A stretch of DNA of 64,000 nt. It comes from Rubrivivax sp. (GTDB lineage: Bacteria; Pseudomonadota; Gammaproteobacteria; Burkholderiales; Burkholderiaceae_C). Below, in pieces: positions 9,070 through 17,588 of this stretch. The stretch's first letter is position 1. Each line of letters opens with the position of its first letter. Below the pieces are notes generated by a model. It did not search any database. It saw nothing but the letters and a program-made list of their open reading frames with translations, and was not told the DNA's origin. The stretch spans positions 62,001 through 126,000 of the forward strand of contig JADCGP010000015.1 in the NCBI GenBank assembly GCA_020248915.1, in the 5' to 3' direction. The position numbers were made by a program, and so were the translations under genes.

Positions 9070-9498
9070 ATGAAGACCTTCAGCGCCAAGCCGGCCGAGG
9101 TGAAGCATGAGTGGTATGTGATTGACGCCACCGACAAGGTGCTCGGACGTGTCGCCAGCGAAGTGGCACTCCGTCTGCGCGGCAAGCACAAGGCCATCTA
9201 CACGCCTCACGTCGACACCGGCGACTTCATCGTCGTCGTCAACGCCGACAAGATCCGCGTCACCGGCTCCAAGGCCACCGACAAGATCTACTACCGCCAC
9301 AGCGGCTACCCGGGCGGCATCTACGCCACCGCCTTCAAGGACATGCAGGCCCGGCACCCCGGCCGCGCGCTCGAGAAGGCGGTCAAGGGCATGCTGCCCA
9401 AGGGCCCGCTCGGCTACGCGATGTTCAAGAAGCTGAAGGTGTACGCCGGCGCCGCGCACCCGCACACCGCGCAGCAACCCAAGCCGCTGGCGATCTGA
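9070..9498 (+). CDS. rplM: 50S ribosomal protein L13
   Basis: The 142-residue protein is full length for bacterial L13. It begins [41 protein letters not shown] and carries the signature [12 protein letters not shown] and the C-terminal [18 protein letters not shown]13 binds 23S rRNA early in assembly of the large subunit. It is followed after 8 bases by rpsI, the universal bacterial pairing. Expression is probably driven by the promoter at 8795-8823 through a leader of about 240 bases. Confidence 0.98.
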   Translation: MKTFSAKPAEVKHEWYVIDATDKVLGRVASEVALRLRGKHKAIYTPHVDTGDFIVVVNADKIRVTGSKATDKIYYRHSGYPGGIYATAFKDMQARHPGRALEKAVKGMLPKGPLGYAMFKKLKVYAGAAHPHTAQQPKPLAI

Positions 9499-9506
9499 GG
9501 ACGGCC

Positions 9507-9899
9507 ATGATCGGACAATGGAATTACGGCACCGGCCGTCGCAAGAGCTCGGTGGCCCGCGTCTTCATGAAGAAGGGCAGCGGGCAGATCGTCGTCAACG
9601 GCAAGGCGATCGAGCATTACTTCGGCCGCCAGACCTCGATCATGATCGTCAAGCAGCCGCTGCTGCTGACGGCCAACGAGGCGGCGTTCGACATCAAGGT
9701 CAACGTGCACGGCGGCGGCGAATCCGGCCAGGCCGGCGCGGTGCGCCTGGGCATCACGCGCGCGCTGATCGACTACGACGCCGCGCTGAAGGGCGACCTG
9801 AGCAAGGCCGGCTTCGTGACGCGCGACGCGCGCGAGGTCGAGCGCAAGAAGGTCGGCCTGCACGGCGCCCGCCGTCGCAAGCAGTTCAGCAAGCGCTGA
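9507..9899 (+). CDS. rpsI: 30S ribosomal protein S9
   Basis: The 130-residue protein starts [39 protein letters not shown] and ends with the basic RRKQFSKR tail that reaches the decoding centre and contacts P-site tRNA. It also contains the family motif [19 protein letters not shown]. It is co-transcribed with rplM and is followed by a strong palindrome at 9911-9934. Confidence 0.98.
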   Translation: MIGQWNYGTGRRKSSVARVFMKKGSGQIVVNGKAIEHYFGRQTSIMIVKQPLLLTANEAAFDIKVNVHGGGESGQAGAVRLGITRALIDYDAALKGDLSKAGFVTRDAREVERKKVGLHGARRRKQFSKR

Positions 9900-9910
9900 T
9901 CCCCCCAGGC

Positions 9911-9934
9911 GGTGCGGCGCCGCGGCGCCGCACC
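9911..9934 (+). terminator. Perfect GC palindrome after rpsI, possible terminator or attenuator
   Basis: GGTGCGGCGCC is followed by GC and then GGCGCCGCACC, an uninterrupted 11-bp stem beginning 12 bases after the rpsI stop. No T-run follows, so it is not a textbook intrinsic terminator. It may cause pausing or protect the 3' end of the ribosomal mRNA while allowing some read-through into the DUF6776 gene. Confidence 0.45.
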
Positions 9935-9944
9935 CCGGACTCCC

Positions 9945-10652
9945 ATGCGCTGGAAGCTGCTGCGCCGCCGGCTGTCGGTGTCGGCACCTCGGATGATCGT
10001 GCGCAGCCACCTGCCGTGGCCGCTGCGCTGGGCCGTGGCGGCGGTGGTGTTCGGCTTCTCCGCCGCGATCGCGTTGTGGGCCTTCGAGCTCGGCAAGGAC
10101 ATCGCCGGCCTGGATCGCGGCCACAAGAACGAACTCGCGCAGCTGCGCGCGGAAGCCGCGCGGCTGCGCGAGCAGTCCGAGCAGGCGCGCTCGCTGGCCA
10201 ACCGGGCCGACAGCCTGCTGAAGGCCGAGCGCGCCGCGCAGGAGAGACTGGCCGAGGAAGTCCGCCGCCTCGAGGCCGAGAAGGCCACGCTGCTGGCCGA
10301 CCTCGGCTTCTTCGAGCGCCTGCTGCCCGGCGCCGGGGACGGGCTGCAGCTGCGCGGCCTGACGGCCGAAGCCAAGAGTGCGGGGCGCCTGCGGTATCAG
10401 GTGCTGGTGATGCAGCCGGGCAAGGGTGCGCAGCCGTTCGTCGGCCGCTACGACCTGGTGCTAAGCGGCACCCTGGCCGGCCAGGCGTGGTCGCAGGGCC
10501 TGCCCGATGGACCGCAGGCGCTGCGGCTGCAACAGTATGCAAGGCTCGAGGGGGAGGTCGAGTTCCCTCCGGCGGCCGTGATAAAAACCGTGCAGGCGAG
10601 GGTGATCGACGCGCAGGGCGCGACCCGGGCGCAGCAGACGGTCAGGCCATGA
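9945..10652 (+). CDS. DUF6776 membrane-anchored coiled-coil protein
   Basis: The protein has 235 residues from the ATG at 9945 (MRWKLLRRRLSVSAPRMIVRSHLPWPLRWAVAAVVFGFSAAIALWAFELG). One membrane helix spans about residues 25-47. A long coiled coil follows (about 50-125, with repeated LRAEAARLREQ-type heptads), then a compact C-terminal domain (LRYQVLVMQPGKGAQPFVGRYDLVLSG). The layout resembles cell-envelope scaffold proteins, but its function is unknown. In related beta-proteobacteria it lies between rpsI and a bactofilin gene, as here. Its stop overlaps an alternative upstream ATG of the bactofilin gene, suggesting coupling. Confidence 0.75.
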   Translation: MRWKLLRRRLSVSAPRMIVRSHLPWPLRWAVAAVVFGFSAAIALWAFELGKDIAGLDRGHKNELAQLRAEAARLREQSEQARSLANRADSLLKAERAAQERLAEEVRRLEAEKATLLADLGFFERLLPGAGDGLQLRGLTAEAKSAGRLRYQVLVMQPGKGAQPFVGRYDLVLSGTLAGQAWSQGLPDGPQALRLQQYARLEGEVEFPPAAVIKTVQARVIDAQGATRAQQTVRP

Positions 10653-10681
10653 CGGCACGACCTGGACCGAGGAGCCATGGC

Positions 10682-11086
10682 ATGAACTGGATGGGCAAGC
10701 GCAAGACGCCGCCGATACGCAGCCTGATTGGCGAGGGCACGGTCGTCCACGGCTCGGTGCTCTTCGGCGAGGGCCTCCGCATCGACGGCGAGGTGCACGG
10801 GGACGTCACCGCATCGGGCGGCGACGGCAACAGCATACTCGTGGTCGGCGAGAAGGCCACCGTGCGCGGGCGGGTCAGCGCGGCGCACGTCATCGTCAAC
10901 GGCGCGATCGACGGGCCCGTGCACTGCGAGCAGCTGCTCGAGCTGCACCCGAAGGCCCGCGTCGTCGGCGACGTGCGCTACGAACTGCTCGAGATGCACC
11001 CCGGCGCGATCGTCGAAGGGGAGCTGCGACCCTTGAAATCGGCGGACAAGCCCGCACTGAAGCTGGCGGCGTCCAACGATGCCTGA
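10682..11086 (+). CDS. Bactofilin-family polymer-forming protein
   Basis: The 134-residue protein is a bactofilin (DUF583): a regular series of short turns (GTVVHGSVLFGEGLRIDGEVHGDV ... GRVSAAHVIVNGAIDGPVHCEQLLELHPKARVVGDV) predicts a right-handed beta-helix that polymerises into cytoskeletal filaments. The ATG at 10682 is preferred because AGGAG lies seven bases upstream; another in-frame ATG at 10649 overlaps the previous stop. Its neighbour with a membrane helix and coiled coil may anchor or organise the filaments, which is inference from synteny. Confidence 0.88.
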   Translation: MNWMGKRKTPPIRSLIGEGTVVHGSVLFGEGLRIDGEVHGDVTASGGDGNSILVVGEKATVRGRVSAAHVIVNGAIDGPVHCEQLLELHPKARVVGDVRYELLEMHPGAIVEGELRPLKSADKPALKLAASNDA

Positions 11087-11164
11087 TACAAAGGCGGAGT
11101 TGCCGCCGGTCACCACGGCGGCGTTGCCGCCCGCAGGGGCGAAGCAGGCCCCAGGAGTTGTCGT

Positions 11165-11539
11165 ATGAGCGCCGTTGCCGAAGCCGCGATCCCCACCGCC
11201 GACGAGCTGCCGCCGCCGCTGGTCTTCACCGACAGCGCCGCCGACAAGGTCAGGCAGCTCGTCGACGAGGAGGGCAACCCCGACCTGAAGCTGCGCGTCT
11301 TCGTGCAGGGCGGCGGGTGCTCCGGCTTCCAGTACGGGTTCACCTTCGACGAGATCGTCAACGACGACGACACGCAGATGGCCAAGAACGGCGTCACGCT
11401 GCTGATCGACGCGATGAGCCTGCAGTACCTGGTCGGCGCCGAGATCGACTACAAGGAAGACCTGCAGGGCGCGCAGTTCGTGATCAAGAACCCGAACGCC
11501 ACCACCACCTGCGGCTGCGGCTCGTCTTTCTCCGTCTGA
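11165..11539 (+). CDS. erpA: Iron-sulfur cluster insertion protein ErpA
   Basis: This is a 124-residue A-type Fe-S carrier. The three conserved cysteines are present in [11 protein letters not shown] and in the C-terminal [11 protein letters not shown]. ErpA delivers clusters to apoproteins, including enzymes of isoprenoid synthesis and respiration. It follows the bactofilin gene by 78 bases and is closed by a strong hairpin at 11552-11577. Confidence 0.96.
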   Translation: MSAVAEAAIPTADELPPPLVFTDSAADKVRQLVDEEGNPDLKLRVFVQGGGCSGFQYGFTFDEIVNDDDTQMAKNGVTLLIDAMSLQYLVGAEIDYKEDLQGAQFVIKNPNATTTCGCGSSFSV

Positions 11540-11551
11540 GCTTCCCACACG

Positions 11552-11577
11552 GCCGCTGCCGCCATGGCGGCAGCGGC
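11552..11577. terminator. Hairpin between convergent erpA and anmK
   Basis: GCCGCTGCCGCC, AT, GGCGGCAGCGGC form a perfect 12-bp stem. It begins 12 bases after the erpA stop and lies between converging transcripts. No T-run is visible, so bidirectional termination is plausible but not certain. Confidence 0.5.
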
Positions 11578-11630
11578 GAGGGTCGCCGCGGAGATTGCCC
11601 GCGACCTCCCGGCTTCGGCCACAAAGTCGG

Positions 11631-12788
11631 TCAGGCTGGTGGTTCCCCCGCAGGGTGCAGTGCACCCAGCACGCGCGGGCCTGCTGCACCAGTGACAGCC
11701 GGCAGGTTGCCGGGCCGGCGCCCGACGAACTCGCGGGCGAGCCACGCGAAAGCAAGCGCCTCGACGCGGTCGGGGGGCACGCCGACGGCGTCGCTGCGCT
11801 GCACCAGGACCCGCGGTCCCAGCAGCGCACCCAGGCGCCGCAGCAGTTGCCCGTTGTACGCACCGCCGCCGCACACGATCAGCCGCACGGTGGCCGGCGC
11901 ATGGCGCTGCAGGGCCCCCGCCGCGGCGGCGGCCGTCAGCTCGCACAGCGTGGCCATCACGTCGCGCGGTGCCGGCGTCGGGTCGGCTGCCGAAGGGACC
12001 GCATGCCCGGACAGGCCGGCATCCAGCCAGCGCGCGTCGAACAGGTCGCGCCCGGTGCTCTTGGGCGGCGCGCGGTCGAAGTAGGGCTCGGCAAGCCAGC
12101 GCGCGAGGAGCCGCTCGTGCACCCGGCCGCCGGCGGCCCAGGCACCGTCGCGGTCATAGGGCTCGCCGAGGTGACGCCGGCACCAATCGTCCATCAGCAC
12201 GTTGCCGGGGCCGCAGTCGAAGCCGCCAATGCTGCCGTCCGCGCGCAGCAGCGTCAGGTTGGCGATGCCTCCCACGTTCAGCACTGCGACGTCCTCGCCC
12301 GGCCGGGCGAAGACGCTGCGATGGAAGGCCGGCACCAGCGGTGCCCCCTGGCCGCCGGCCGCGACGTCGCGGCCGCGCAGGTCGCAGACGACGTCGATGC
12401 CGGACAGCTCGGCCAGCAGCGCGCCGTTGAGGACCTGGACCGTGTAGCCCGTGCCGTCGAACTCGCGTGGGCGGTGGCGCACCGTCTGCCCGTGCGCGCC
12501 CAGCGCGCGCACGGCGGCCGGGCCGACATCGGCCGTGCGCAGCAGGGCCGACACCACCGCGGCGTACGCGCGCGCCAGCGCCGACGCGGCCAGCGCGCTG
12601 CGGTGCAGTTCGTCGTGGCCGGGCTGCTGCAGCGCGAGGAGTCCGGCGTGCAATGCCGGGTCGAAGGGGGCGTGCTCGAAGGCGAGCACCTCCGGGGCGT
12701 CGTCGCCCGGCCAGCGCGCGAGCACGCCGTCGACGCCGTCGAGCGAGGTGCCCGACATCAGGCCGATGAACAGGTCGCGGCCGGCCAT
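11631..12788 (-). CDS. anmK: Anhydro-N-acetylmuramic acid kinase
   Basis: The 385-residue protein belongs to AnmK. It has the N-terminal nucleotide motif FIGLMSGTSLDGVDGVL, then ALGAHGQTVRHRP, the substrate region NVGGIANLTLL ... GFDCGPGNVLMDDW, and the C-terminal VCGGGAYNGQLLRRL. It phosphorylates and opens 1,6-anhydroMurNAc released by lytic transglycosylases, giving MurNAc-6-P for cell-wall recycling in the cytoplasm. Its upstream neighbour (18 bases) is an M23 endopeptidase, so the pair couples wall cleavage and recycling. Confidence 0.96.
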   Translation of the reverse strand: MAGRDLFIGLMSGTSLDGVDGVLARWPGDDAPEVLAFEHAPFDPALHAGLLALQQPGHDELHRSALAASALARAYAAVVSALLRTADVGPAAVRALGAHGQTVRHRPREFDGTGYTVQVLNGALLAELSGIDVVCDLRGRDVAAGGQGAPLVPAFHRSVFARPGEDVAVLNVGGIANLTLLRADGSIGGFDCGPGNVLMDDWCRRHLGEPYDRDGAWAAGGRVHERLLARWLAEPYFDRAPPKSTGRDLFDARWLDAGLSGHAVPSAADPTPAPRDVMATLCELTAAAAAGALQRHAPATVRLIVCGGGAYNGQLLRRLGALLGPRVLVQRSDAVGVPPDRVEALAFAWLAREFVGRRPGNLPAVTGAAGPRVLGALHPAGEPPA

Positions 12789-12806
12789 CGGCGCCGCGGG
12801 CGCGCG

Positions 12807-14189
12807 TTACTCGAAGGCGACGCGGCGGCCGGCCTGCGACTCGGCCAGGTCGAGCTTGGCCTGCACGACGCGAAGCTGCTGCTCGAAGCGCGGGCGCGAG
12901 GCGGCGTCCAGTGCCACCGTCTCGGCCGCCTTGGCGATCTTCAGCGGATCCTGGTGCACGCCGGCGACGCGGAACTCGAAGTGCAGGTGGGGCCCGGTGG
13001 CCCAACCCGTGGCGCCGACCGCGCCGATGTGCTGGCCCTGCTCCACGCGCTGGCCACGGCGCACTTCGATCCGGGACAGGTGCGCGTACAGCGTCGTGCG
13101 GTCGTTGCCGTGCCGCACCTCGACGACGTTGCCGTAGCCGTTCTGCCAGCCCGCGAAGTCGACGATGCCGTCACCCACCACGCGCACCGGCGTGCCTTTG
13201 GGGGCCGCGTAGTCGATGCCGTTGTGCTGCCGCATGCGCTGCAGGATCGGGTGCATCCGCATCGCGAAGCCGCTGGTGATGCGCGAGAAAGCCAGCGGGC
13301 TGGCCAGGAAGCTGCGGCGCTTGCTCAGTCCGTTGGGGGTGAAATAGCCGCCACGGCCGTCGGCCCCTGCGAACCACACCGCCTGGTGAGTGGTGCGCCC
13401 GTTGATGAACTCGGCCGCCAGCACGCGGCCGGCGCCCTCGTTCCATGCGACCGGCTCCCCGTCGGCAGTGAGCGATTCGTAGACGAGGTGGAAGGTGTCG
13501 CCCTTGCGCAGCTCGCGATGGAAGTCCACGTCGGCCGAGAAGATCTCGGCGATCTGCGCGGCCACGGCGTCCGGGATGCCGGATTCGTCGGTGGCGGCGA
13601 ACAGCGTGCTGCGGATCGTGCCGCTGGCGAACCGCAGCTGCGTGCCGAGCGCGGCCAGCTCGCTGCGCGCGCCCAGGCCGCTGCCGGTGCGGGCGACCGT
13701 CAGGCGCTGGAAGTGGGTGCGCGCCAACGCCCCCTCGGCAGGGTAGCGCGCCACCAGTTCGGCCAGCATGCCGTCGCTGCCGGCGCGCGCCCAGACCATC
13801 TTCCCGCCGCGGCCTGCCAGCAGCTTGCGCGCGACCGGGTCGGCCCGCACGAACGCGGCAGCCTGCGCATCGACGATGCCGAGCCGGCCGAGCAACACCT
13901 CGGCGCTGTCGGTGCCGCGGGTCACGCCGCTGCGGGTCAGTTCCAGGTCGAAGGTGGCCAGCGCGTCGAGCTGGCCGGCCAGGCCGGGCGGCTGCACCGG
14001 CTCGGCGACCAGCCGCTGCGGCAGCAGCTCTGGCGCGGGGAGCAGCGGTGCCACGGCCACGGTGGCCACCGCGCTGATGCCGAAGCCACCCAGCAGCGTG
14101 ACGGCGACGACAACCAGCGCACGCCGATTCCGGGCGGCGAAGGCCTGCAGAGCCTGCAGATGACGGGGTGTGGCGGTGCGCGAGATCAA
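12807..14189 (-). CDS. M23-family peptidoglycan endopeptidase, membrane anchored
   Basis: The C-terminal domain is an intact LytM/M23 zinc peptidase: HNGIDYAAPKGTPVRVVGDGIV (H-x3-D), TLYAHLSRIEVRRGQRVEQGQ, and GPHLHFEFR (HxH). The N-terminal 35 residues hold a single membrane helix (ALVVVAVTLLGGFGISAVATVAVAPLL), and about 300 residues of envelope domain lie between. No ATG suits; a TTG at 14189 (LISRTATPRHLQALQAF) yields 460 residues and is proposed. It should cleave peptide cross-links in the periplasm. It is divergent from tyrS and just upstream of anmK. Confidence 0.88.
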   Translation of the reverse strand: MISRTATPRHLQALQAFAARNRRALVVVAVTLLGGFGISAVATVAVAPLLPAPELLPQRLVAEPVQPPGLAGQLDALATFDLELTRSGVTRGTDSAEVLLGRLGIVDAQAAAFVRADPVARKLLAGRGGKMVWARAGSDGMLAELVARYPAEGALARTHFQRLTVARTGSGLGARSELAALGTQLRFASGTIRSTLFAATDESGIPDAVAAQIAEIFSADVDFHRELRKGDTFHLVYESLTADGEPVAWNEGAGRVLAAEFINGRTTHQAVWFAGADGRGGYFTPNGLSKRRSFLASPLAFSRITSGFAMRMHPILQRMRQHNGIDYAAPKGTPVRVVGDGIVDFAGWQNGYGNVVEVRHGNDRTTLYAHLSRIEVRRGQRVEQGQHIGAVGATGWATGPHLHFEFRVAGVHQDPLKIAKAAETVALDAASRPRFEQQLRVVQAKLDLAESQAGRRVAFE

Positions 14190-14390
14190 GGTCGGCGGGG
14201 CCTCGCCGCGCGGGGGCGCGGCGGCGGCAACGGGTCGGTCTCGTGTTGTCGGCCGGAGCGGGCGCCTCTTCAGTCCGGGAGGCTGCAACCCGTCCACTAG
14301 AATCTTCGTCCCGCTCGAGCATGGCCCGACGCCGGACGGAGCGCCGAGTATAGCCACCGCCCCGGCCGGCCGTGTCCGGCCCAATCCCAG
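14190..14390. promoter_or_regulatory. Divergent promoter region of the M23 peptidase and tyrS
   Basis: These 201 bases separate the two divergent genes. TAGAAT at 14298-14303 is a reasonable -10 box for tyrS, but no good -35 lies at the right distance. I see no T-box, which would be unexpected in this group, and no coding frame. Confidence 0.35.
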
Positions 14391-15674
14391 GTGCAACCAG
14401 TTCCTTCGACGAGTGTCCCTGCCCCTGCCGGGGTCTCCGCCCGCACGACCGCGCCCCCGCCCCATCCTGTCACCGACCGGGTCCGCGAGGCGCTGGCCCT
14501 GACGCGGCGCGGCTGCGAGGAACTGCTGCCCGAGGCCGACTGGCTGGCCAAGCTGGCCCGCAGCGAGGCCACCGGCGTGCCGCTGCGCATCAAGCTCGGC
14601 CTCGACCCGACGGCGCCCGACATCCACGTCGGGCACACGGTGGTGCTGAACAAGATGCGGCAGCTGCAGGACCTCGGCCACACGGTCATCTTCCTGATCG
14701 GCGACTTCACGTCGATGATCGGCGACCCGTCGGGGCGCAACGCGACGCGGCCGCCGCTGACCCGCGAGCAGATCGAGGCTAACGCCGAGACCTACTTCGC
14801 CCAGGCCGGCCTGGTGCTGGACCGATCCAGGACCGAGATCCGCTACAACAGCGAGTGGAGCGACCCGCTGGGCGCGCGCGGCATGATCCAGCTCGCCAGC
14901 CGGTACACGCTGGCGCGGATGCTGGAGCGCGACGACTTCACCAAGCGCTTCAAGGCCGGCACGCCGATCAGCATCCACGAGCTGCTGTATCCGCTGATGC
15001 AGGGCTACGACTCGGTGGCGCTGAAGTCCGACCTCGAGCTCGGCGGTACCGACCAGAAGTTCAACCTGCTGGTGGGCCGCGCGCTGCAGCAGGAGTACGG
15101 GCAGGAGCCGCAGTGCATCCTGACGATGCCTCTCCTCGAGGGCCTGGATGGCGTCGAGAAGATGAGCAAGAGCAAGGGCAACTACATCGGCATCACCGAG
15201 GATGCGAACACGATGTTCGCCAAGACGATGTCGATCGGTGACGCGCAGATGTGGCGCTGGTACACGCTGCTGTCGTTCCGGCCCGAGGCCGAGATCGCCC
15301 GGCTCCGCGCCGAGGTCGGCGGCGGCCGCAACCCGATGGACGCCAAGGTGATGCTCGCGCGCGAGATCACCGCGCGCTTCCACTCGGCCGCGGCCGCCGA
15401 CGCCGCCGAGGCCGACTTCCGCCTGCGCGCCGCGGGCGGCGTGCCGGAGGACATCCCCGAGGTGGCGCTGGCGGGCGCACCGCTGGCCATCGGGGCCCTG
15501 CTCAAGCAGGCGGGCCTGGTGCCGAGCACCAGCGAGGCGATGCGGATGATCGAGCAGGGCGGCGTGCGCATCGACGGCGCGCCGGTCAGCGACAAGGCGC
15601 TGAAGGTGGCCGCCGGCACCTGCGTCGTGCAGGTGGGCAAGCGCCGCTTCGCCCGCGTCACGCTGCGCGCCTGA
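14391..15674 (+). CDS. tyrS: Tyrosyl-tRNA synthetase
   Basis: The 427-residue protein has the class I signatures HVGH ([14 protein letters not shown]) and KMSKS ([13 protein letters not shown]), [31 protein letters not shown] for tyrosine and tRNA binding, and a C-terminal S4-like domain ([21 protein letters not shown]). The pattern fits the TyrZ-type (TyrRS2) subgroup common in proteobacteria. The start is a GTG at 14391, and the first 20 residues are proline-rich and poorly conserved. The D-Tyr-tRNA deacylase gene lies one gene downstream. Confidence 0.95.
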   Translation: MQPVPSTSVPAPAGVSARTTAPPPHPVTDRVREALALTRRGCEELLPEADWLAKLARSEATGVPLRIKLGLDPTAPDIHVGHTVVLNKMRQLQDLGHTVIFLIGDFTSMIGDPSGRNATRPPLTREQIEANAETYFAQAGLVLDRSRTEIRYNSEWSDPLGARGMIQLASRYTLARMLERDDFTKRFKAGTPISIHELLYPLMQGYDSVALKSDLELGGTDQKFNLLVGRALQQEYGQEPQCILTMPLLEGLDGVEKMSKSKGNYIGITEDANTMFAKTMSIGDAQMWRWYTLLSFRPEAEIARLRAEVGGGRNPMDAKVMLAREITARFHSAAAADAAEADFRLRAAGGVPEDIPEVALAGAPLAIGALLKQAGLVPSTSEAMRMIEQGGVRIDGAPVSDKALKVAAGTCVVQVGKRRFARVTLRA

Positions 15675-15730
15675 GGCGCGCGGGGCACGCGCCGCGAACG
15701 GGTCGCGACAACCTGCGGGGACCCAGGGCG

Positions 15731-16621
15731 ATGCAGGTCGGCACCTACCTGAAGCTGTCGGTGGCGGTGGCGGTGGCCACCATCGTGCTGAAGACGGGCG
15801 CGTGGTGGGTCAGCGGCAGCGTCAGCCTGCTGTCCGATGCCCTGGAGTCGCTGGTCAACCTCGCCGGCGCGATGTTCGCGCTGACGATGGTCACCTGGGC
15901 GCAGCAGCCGCCCGACGCCGACCACCCCTACGGGCACCACAAGGCCGAGTACTTCTCGAGCGGCTTCGAGGGCGTGCTGATCTTCGTCGCCGCGCTGGCC
16001 ATCATCTGGGCGGCCGTGCATCGGCTGCTGGAGCCTCAGCCGCTCGAGCAGCTCGGCTGGGGCATGGCGCTGTCGATGGCGAGCACGGCGCTCAACGGCC
16101 TGCTCGCCTGGTCGATGCTGAAGAAGGCGCGCGAGGTGCGCTCGATGGCGCTGGAGGGCGACGCGCGCCACCTGTTCACCGACGTCTGGACCTCGATCGG
16201 CGTCGTCGCCGGGCTGCTGGCGGTGATGGCCACCGGCTGGCACTGGCTCGACCCGGTCGTCGCGATCGCCGTGGCACTGAACATCCTGCGCGAGGGCGGC
16301 TCGCTGGTGAAGCGCTCGGCCGACGGCCTGATGGACCGCGCCATCGAGCCCGAGGCCCAGACGAAGATCCGTCAGGTGCTGGACGGCTTCGCCCACCAGA
16401 CGATCCGCTTCGACCACGTGGTCACGCGGCGCGCCGGCGCGCGCCTGTTCGTCGACCTGCACATGCACATGCCGGCCGGCTGGACGCTCGGCCGTGCCGC
16501 GGCGCTGCGCACCTCGGTCGAGCAGGCGCTGATGAGCGCGGTGCCGGGGCTGCGCGCGACGATCCAGTTGCTGCCCTCCGACGTCGAGGGCCACTTCGAC
16601 GACGCCAGGGATCTGCTGTAG
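15731..16621 (+). CDS. Cation diffusion facilitator family transporter
   Basis: The 296-residue protein has six membrane helices and a cytoplasmic C-terminal domain. Helix 2 reads SLLSDALESLVNLAGA and helix 5 reads RHLFTDVWTSIGVVAG, the two metal-site helices; HPYGHHKAEYFSSGFEG between them is the usual loop. The first site has D-A-L-E-S where FieF has D-x3-D, so metal preference may differ. It exports a divalent metal (Zn, Fe or Mn) in exchange for protons. The ATG at 15731 is 56 bases after tyrS, and the stop is 8 bases before dtd, so the three genes may be one operon. Confidence 0.92.
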   Translation: MQVGTYLKLSVAVAVATIVLKTGAWWVSGSVSLLSDALESLVNLAGAMFALTMVTWAQQPPDADHPYGHHKAEYFSSGFEGVLIFVAALAIIWAAVHRLLEPQPLEQLGWGMALSMASTALNGLLAWSMLKKAREVRSMALEGDARHLFTDVWTSIGVVAGLLAVMATGWHWLDPVVAIAVALNILREGGSLVKRSADGLMDRAIEPEAQTKIRQVLDGFAHQTIRFDHVVTRRAGARLFVDLHMHMPAGWTLGRAAALRTSVEQALMSAVPGLRATIQLLPSDVEGHFDDARDLL

Positions 16622-16629
16622 GCGCACCG

Positions 16630-17070
16630 GTGCTGGCCCTGGTCCAACGGGTGCGCGAGGCGCGCGTCGAGGTCGCCGGCGAGGTCGTCGGCGCGATCGG
16701 CCGCGGCCTGCTGGTGTTCGTCTGCGCCGAGCCGCAGGATGGTCCGTCCCAGGTGCAGCGGCTGGTGGACAAGCTGCTGAAGCTGCGCATCCTCGCCGAC
16801 GACAGCGGCCGCATGAACCGCAGCATCGTCGACACCGCGGGCGGCCTGCTGCTGATCAGCCAGTTCACGCTGGCCGCGGACACCTCGGGCGGCAACCGGC
16901 CCGGCTTCTCCGGTGCCGCGCCGCCCGAGCAGGGGCGGGCACTCTACGAGGCGGTGCTGGCGGAGTTCCGCGCCCGGCACGCCCCGGTCGCGGCGGGCCG
17001 GTTCGGCGCCGACATGCAGGTGCACCTGGTCAACGACGGGCCGGTGACGATCCCGCTGACGGTGCGCTGA
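16630..17070 (+). CDS. dtd: D-aminoacyl-tRNA deacylase
   Basis: The 146-residue protein carries the catalytic SQFTLAADTSGGNRPGFSGAAPPEQ and the C-terminal chiral-proofreading NDGPVTIPLTV motif (Gly-cisPro). It starts at a GTG at 16630, as VLALVQRVREARVEVAGEVVG. DTD hydrolyses D-amino acids such as D-Tyr mischarged on tRNA. Its position downstream of tyrS, with one cation transporter between, makes functional sense, since TyrRS is the main source of D-aminoacyl-tRNA. Confidence 0.96.
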   Translation: MLALVQRVREARVEVAGEVVGAIGRGLLVFVCAEPQDGPSQVQRLVDKLLKLRILADDSGRMNRSIVDTAGGLLLISQFTLAADTSGGNRPGFSGAAPPEQGRALYEAVLAEFRARHAPVAAGRFGADMQVHLVNDGPVTIPLTVR

Positions 17071-17077
17071 CCTCGGT

Positions 17078-17446
17078 TCAGGGCCGCTGTCGCGGCGGCG
17101 ATTCCAGCCAGGGCCTCAGCTGCCGCCCCGGCGTGGCGCCGAGATGGCGCGCGGGGGCGTTGGCATGCGCGATGCGGCCGTCGGACAGCGTCGAGGCAGC
17201 CTCGCCGATGCGTGCGCTCGAGTGCGCGACGGCGCAGGCCGCGATGCCGGCCACCTCGAGGGCGGCCAGCGCGGCGATGCCCGCCTGGTCCTTGCCGACG
17301 CCGGCGTCGTTGAACACCGCGAGGAGCGGACGGGACGCCAGCGTGTAGCGCACCACGCTGAGGCCGGCGTGCGAGCCCGTCACCAGCACGGCCCCGCGGT
17401 GCTGCGGGCCGGACTCCGTGATGCTGTCCAGCAGCACGAGCGGCAC
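17078..17446 (-). CDS. Small soluble protein of unknown function with SH-x-G and NDAGVGKD motifs
   Basis: I recognise the pattern as a recurring Burkholderiales family but cannot name a function. Visible features are LLDSITESGPQHRGAVLVTGSHAG at the start, AVFNDAGVGKDQAGIAALAALEVAGIAACAVAHSSARIG in the middle, and DGRIAHANAPARHLGATPG near the end. The alternation of beta strands with glycine turns suggests an alpha/beta fold. The ORF track starts at 17506, but that start lies upstream of a terminator-like hairpin (17453-17480). The GTG at 17446 gives 122 residues beginning MPLVLLDSITE and is preferred. It lies downstream of a Bug/TctC gene, so a role in handling the same substrate is possible. 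Confidence 0.65.
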   Translation of the reverse strand: MPLVLLDSITESGPQHRGAVLVTGSHAGLSVVRYTLASRPLLAVFNDAGVGKDQAGIAALAALEVAGIAACAVAHSSARIGEAASTLSDGRIAHANAPARHLGATPGRQLRPWLESPPRQRP

Positions 17447-17452
17447 GCCCAG

Positions 17453-17480
17453 AACGCAAAGGCCGCCCGAGGGGGCGGCC
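17453..17480 (-). terminator. Terminator-like hairpin downstream of the Bug/TctC gene
   Basis: On the minus strand an 8-bp perfect stem (GGCCGCCC / GGGCGGCC, four-base loop, 17461-17480) is followed by TTTGCGTT. It sits about 110 bases after the stop of the binding-protein gene and just before the start of the small gene at 17446. It could be a partial terminator that lowers expression of the small protein. Confidence 0.5.
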
Positions 17481-17588
17481 TGCAAACCGGCGGCGGCCAG
17501 GCTCATGTCGGCCGATGCCGCACCGGCGCCGCTCGGAGCGTCGACCCGCGTGGCGCAGCGCGGCGACCGGCAGCGGCAGCCGCTTTCA

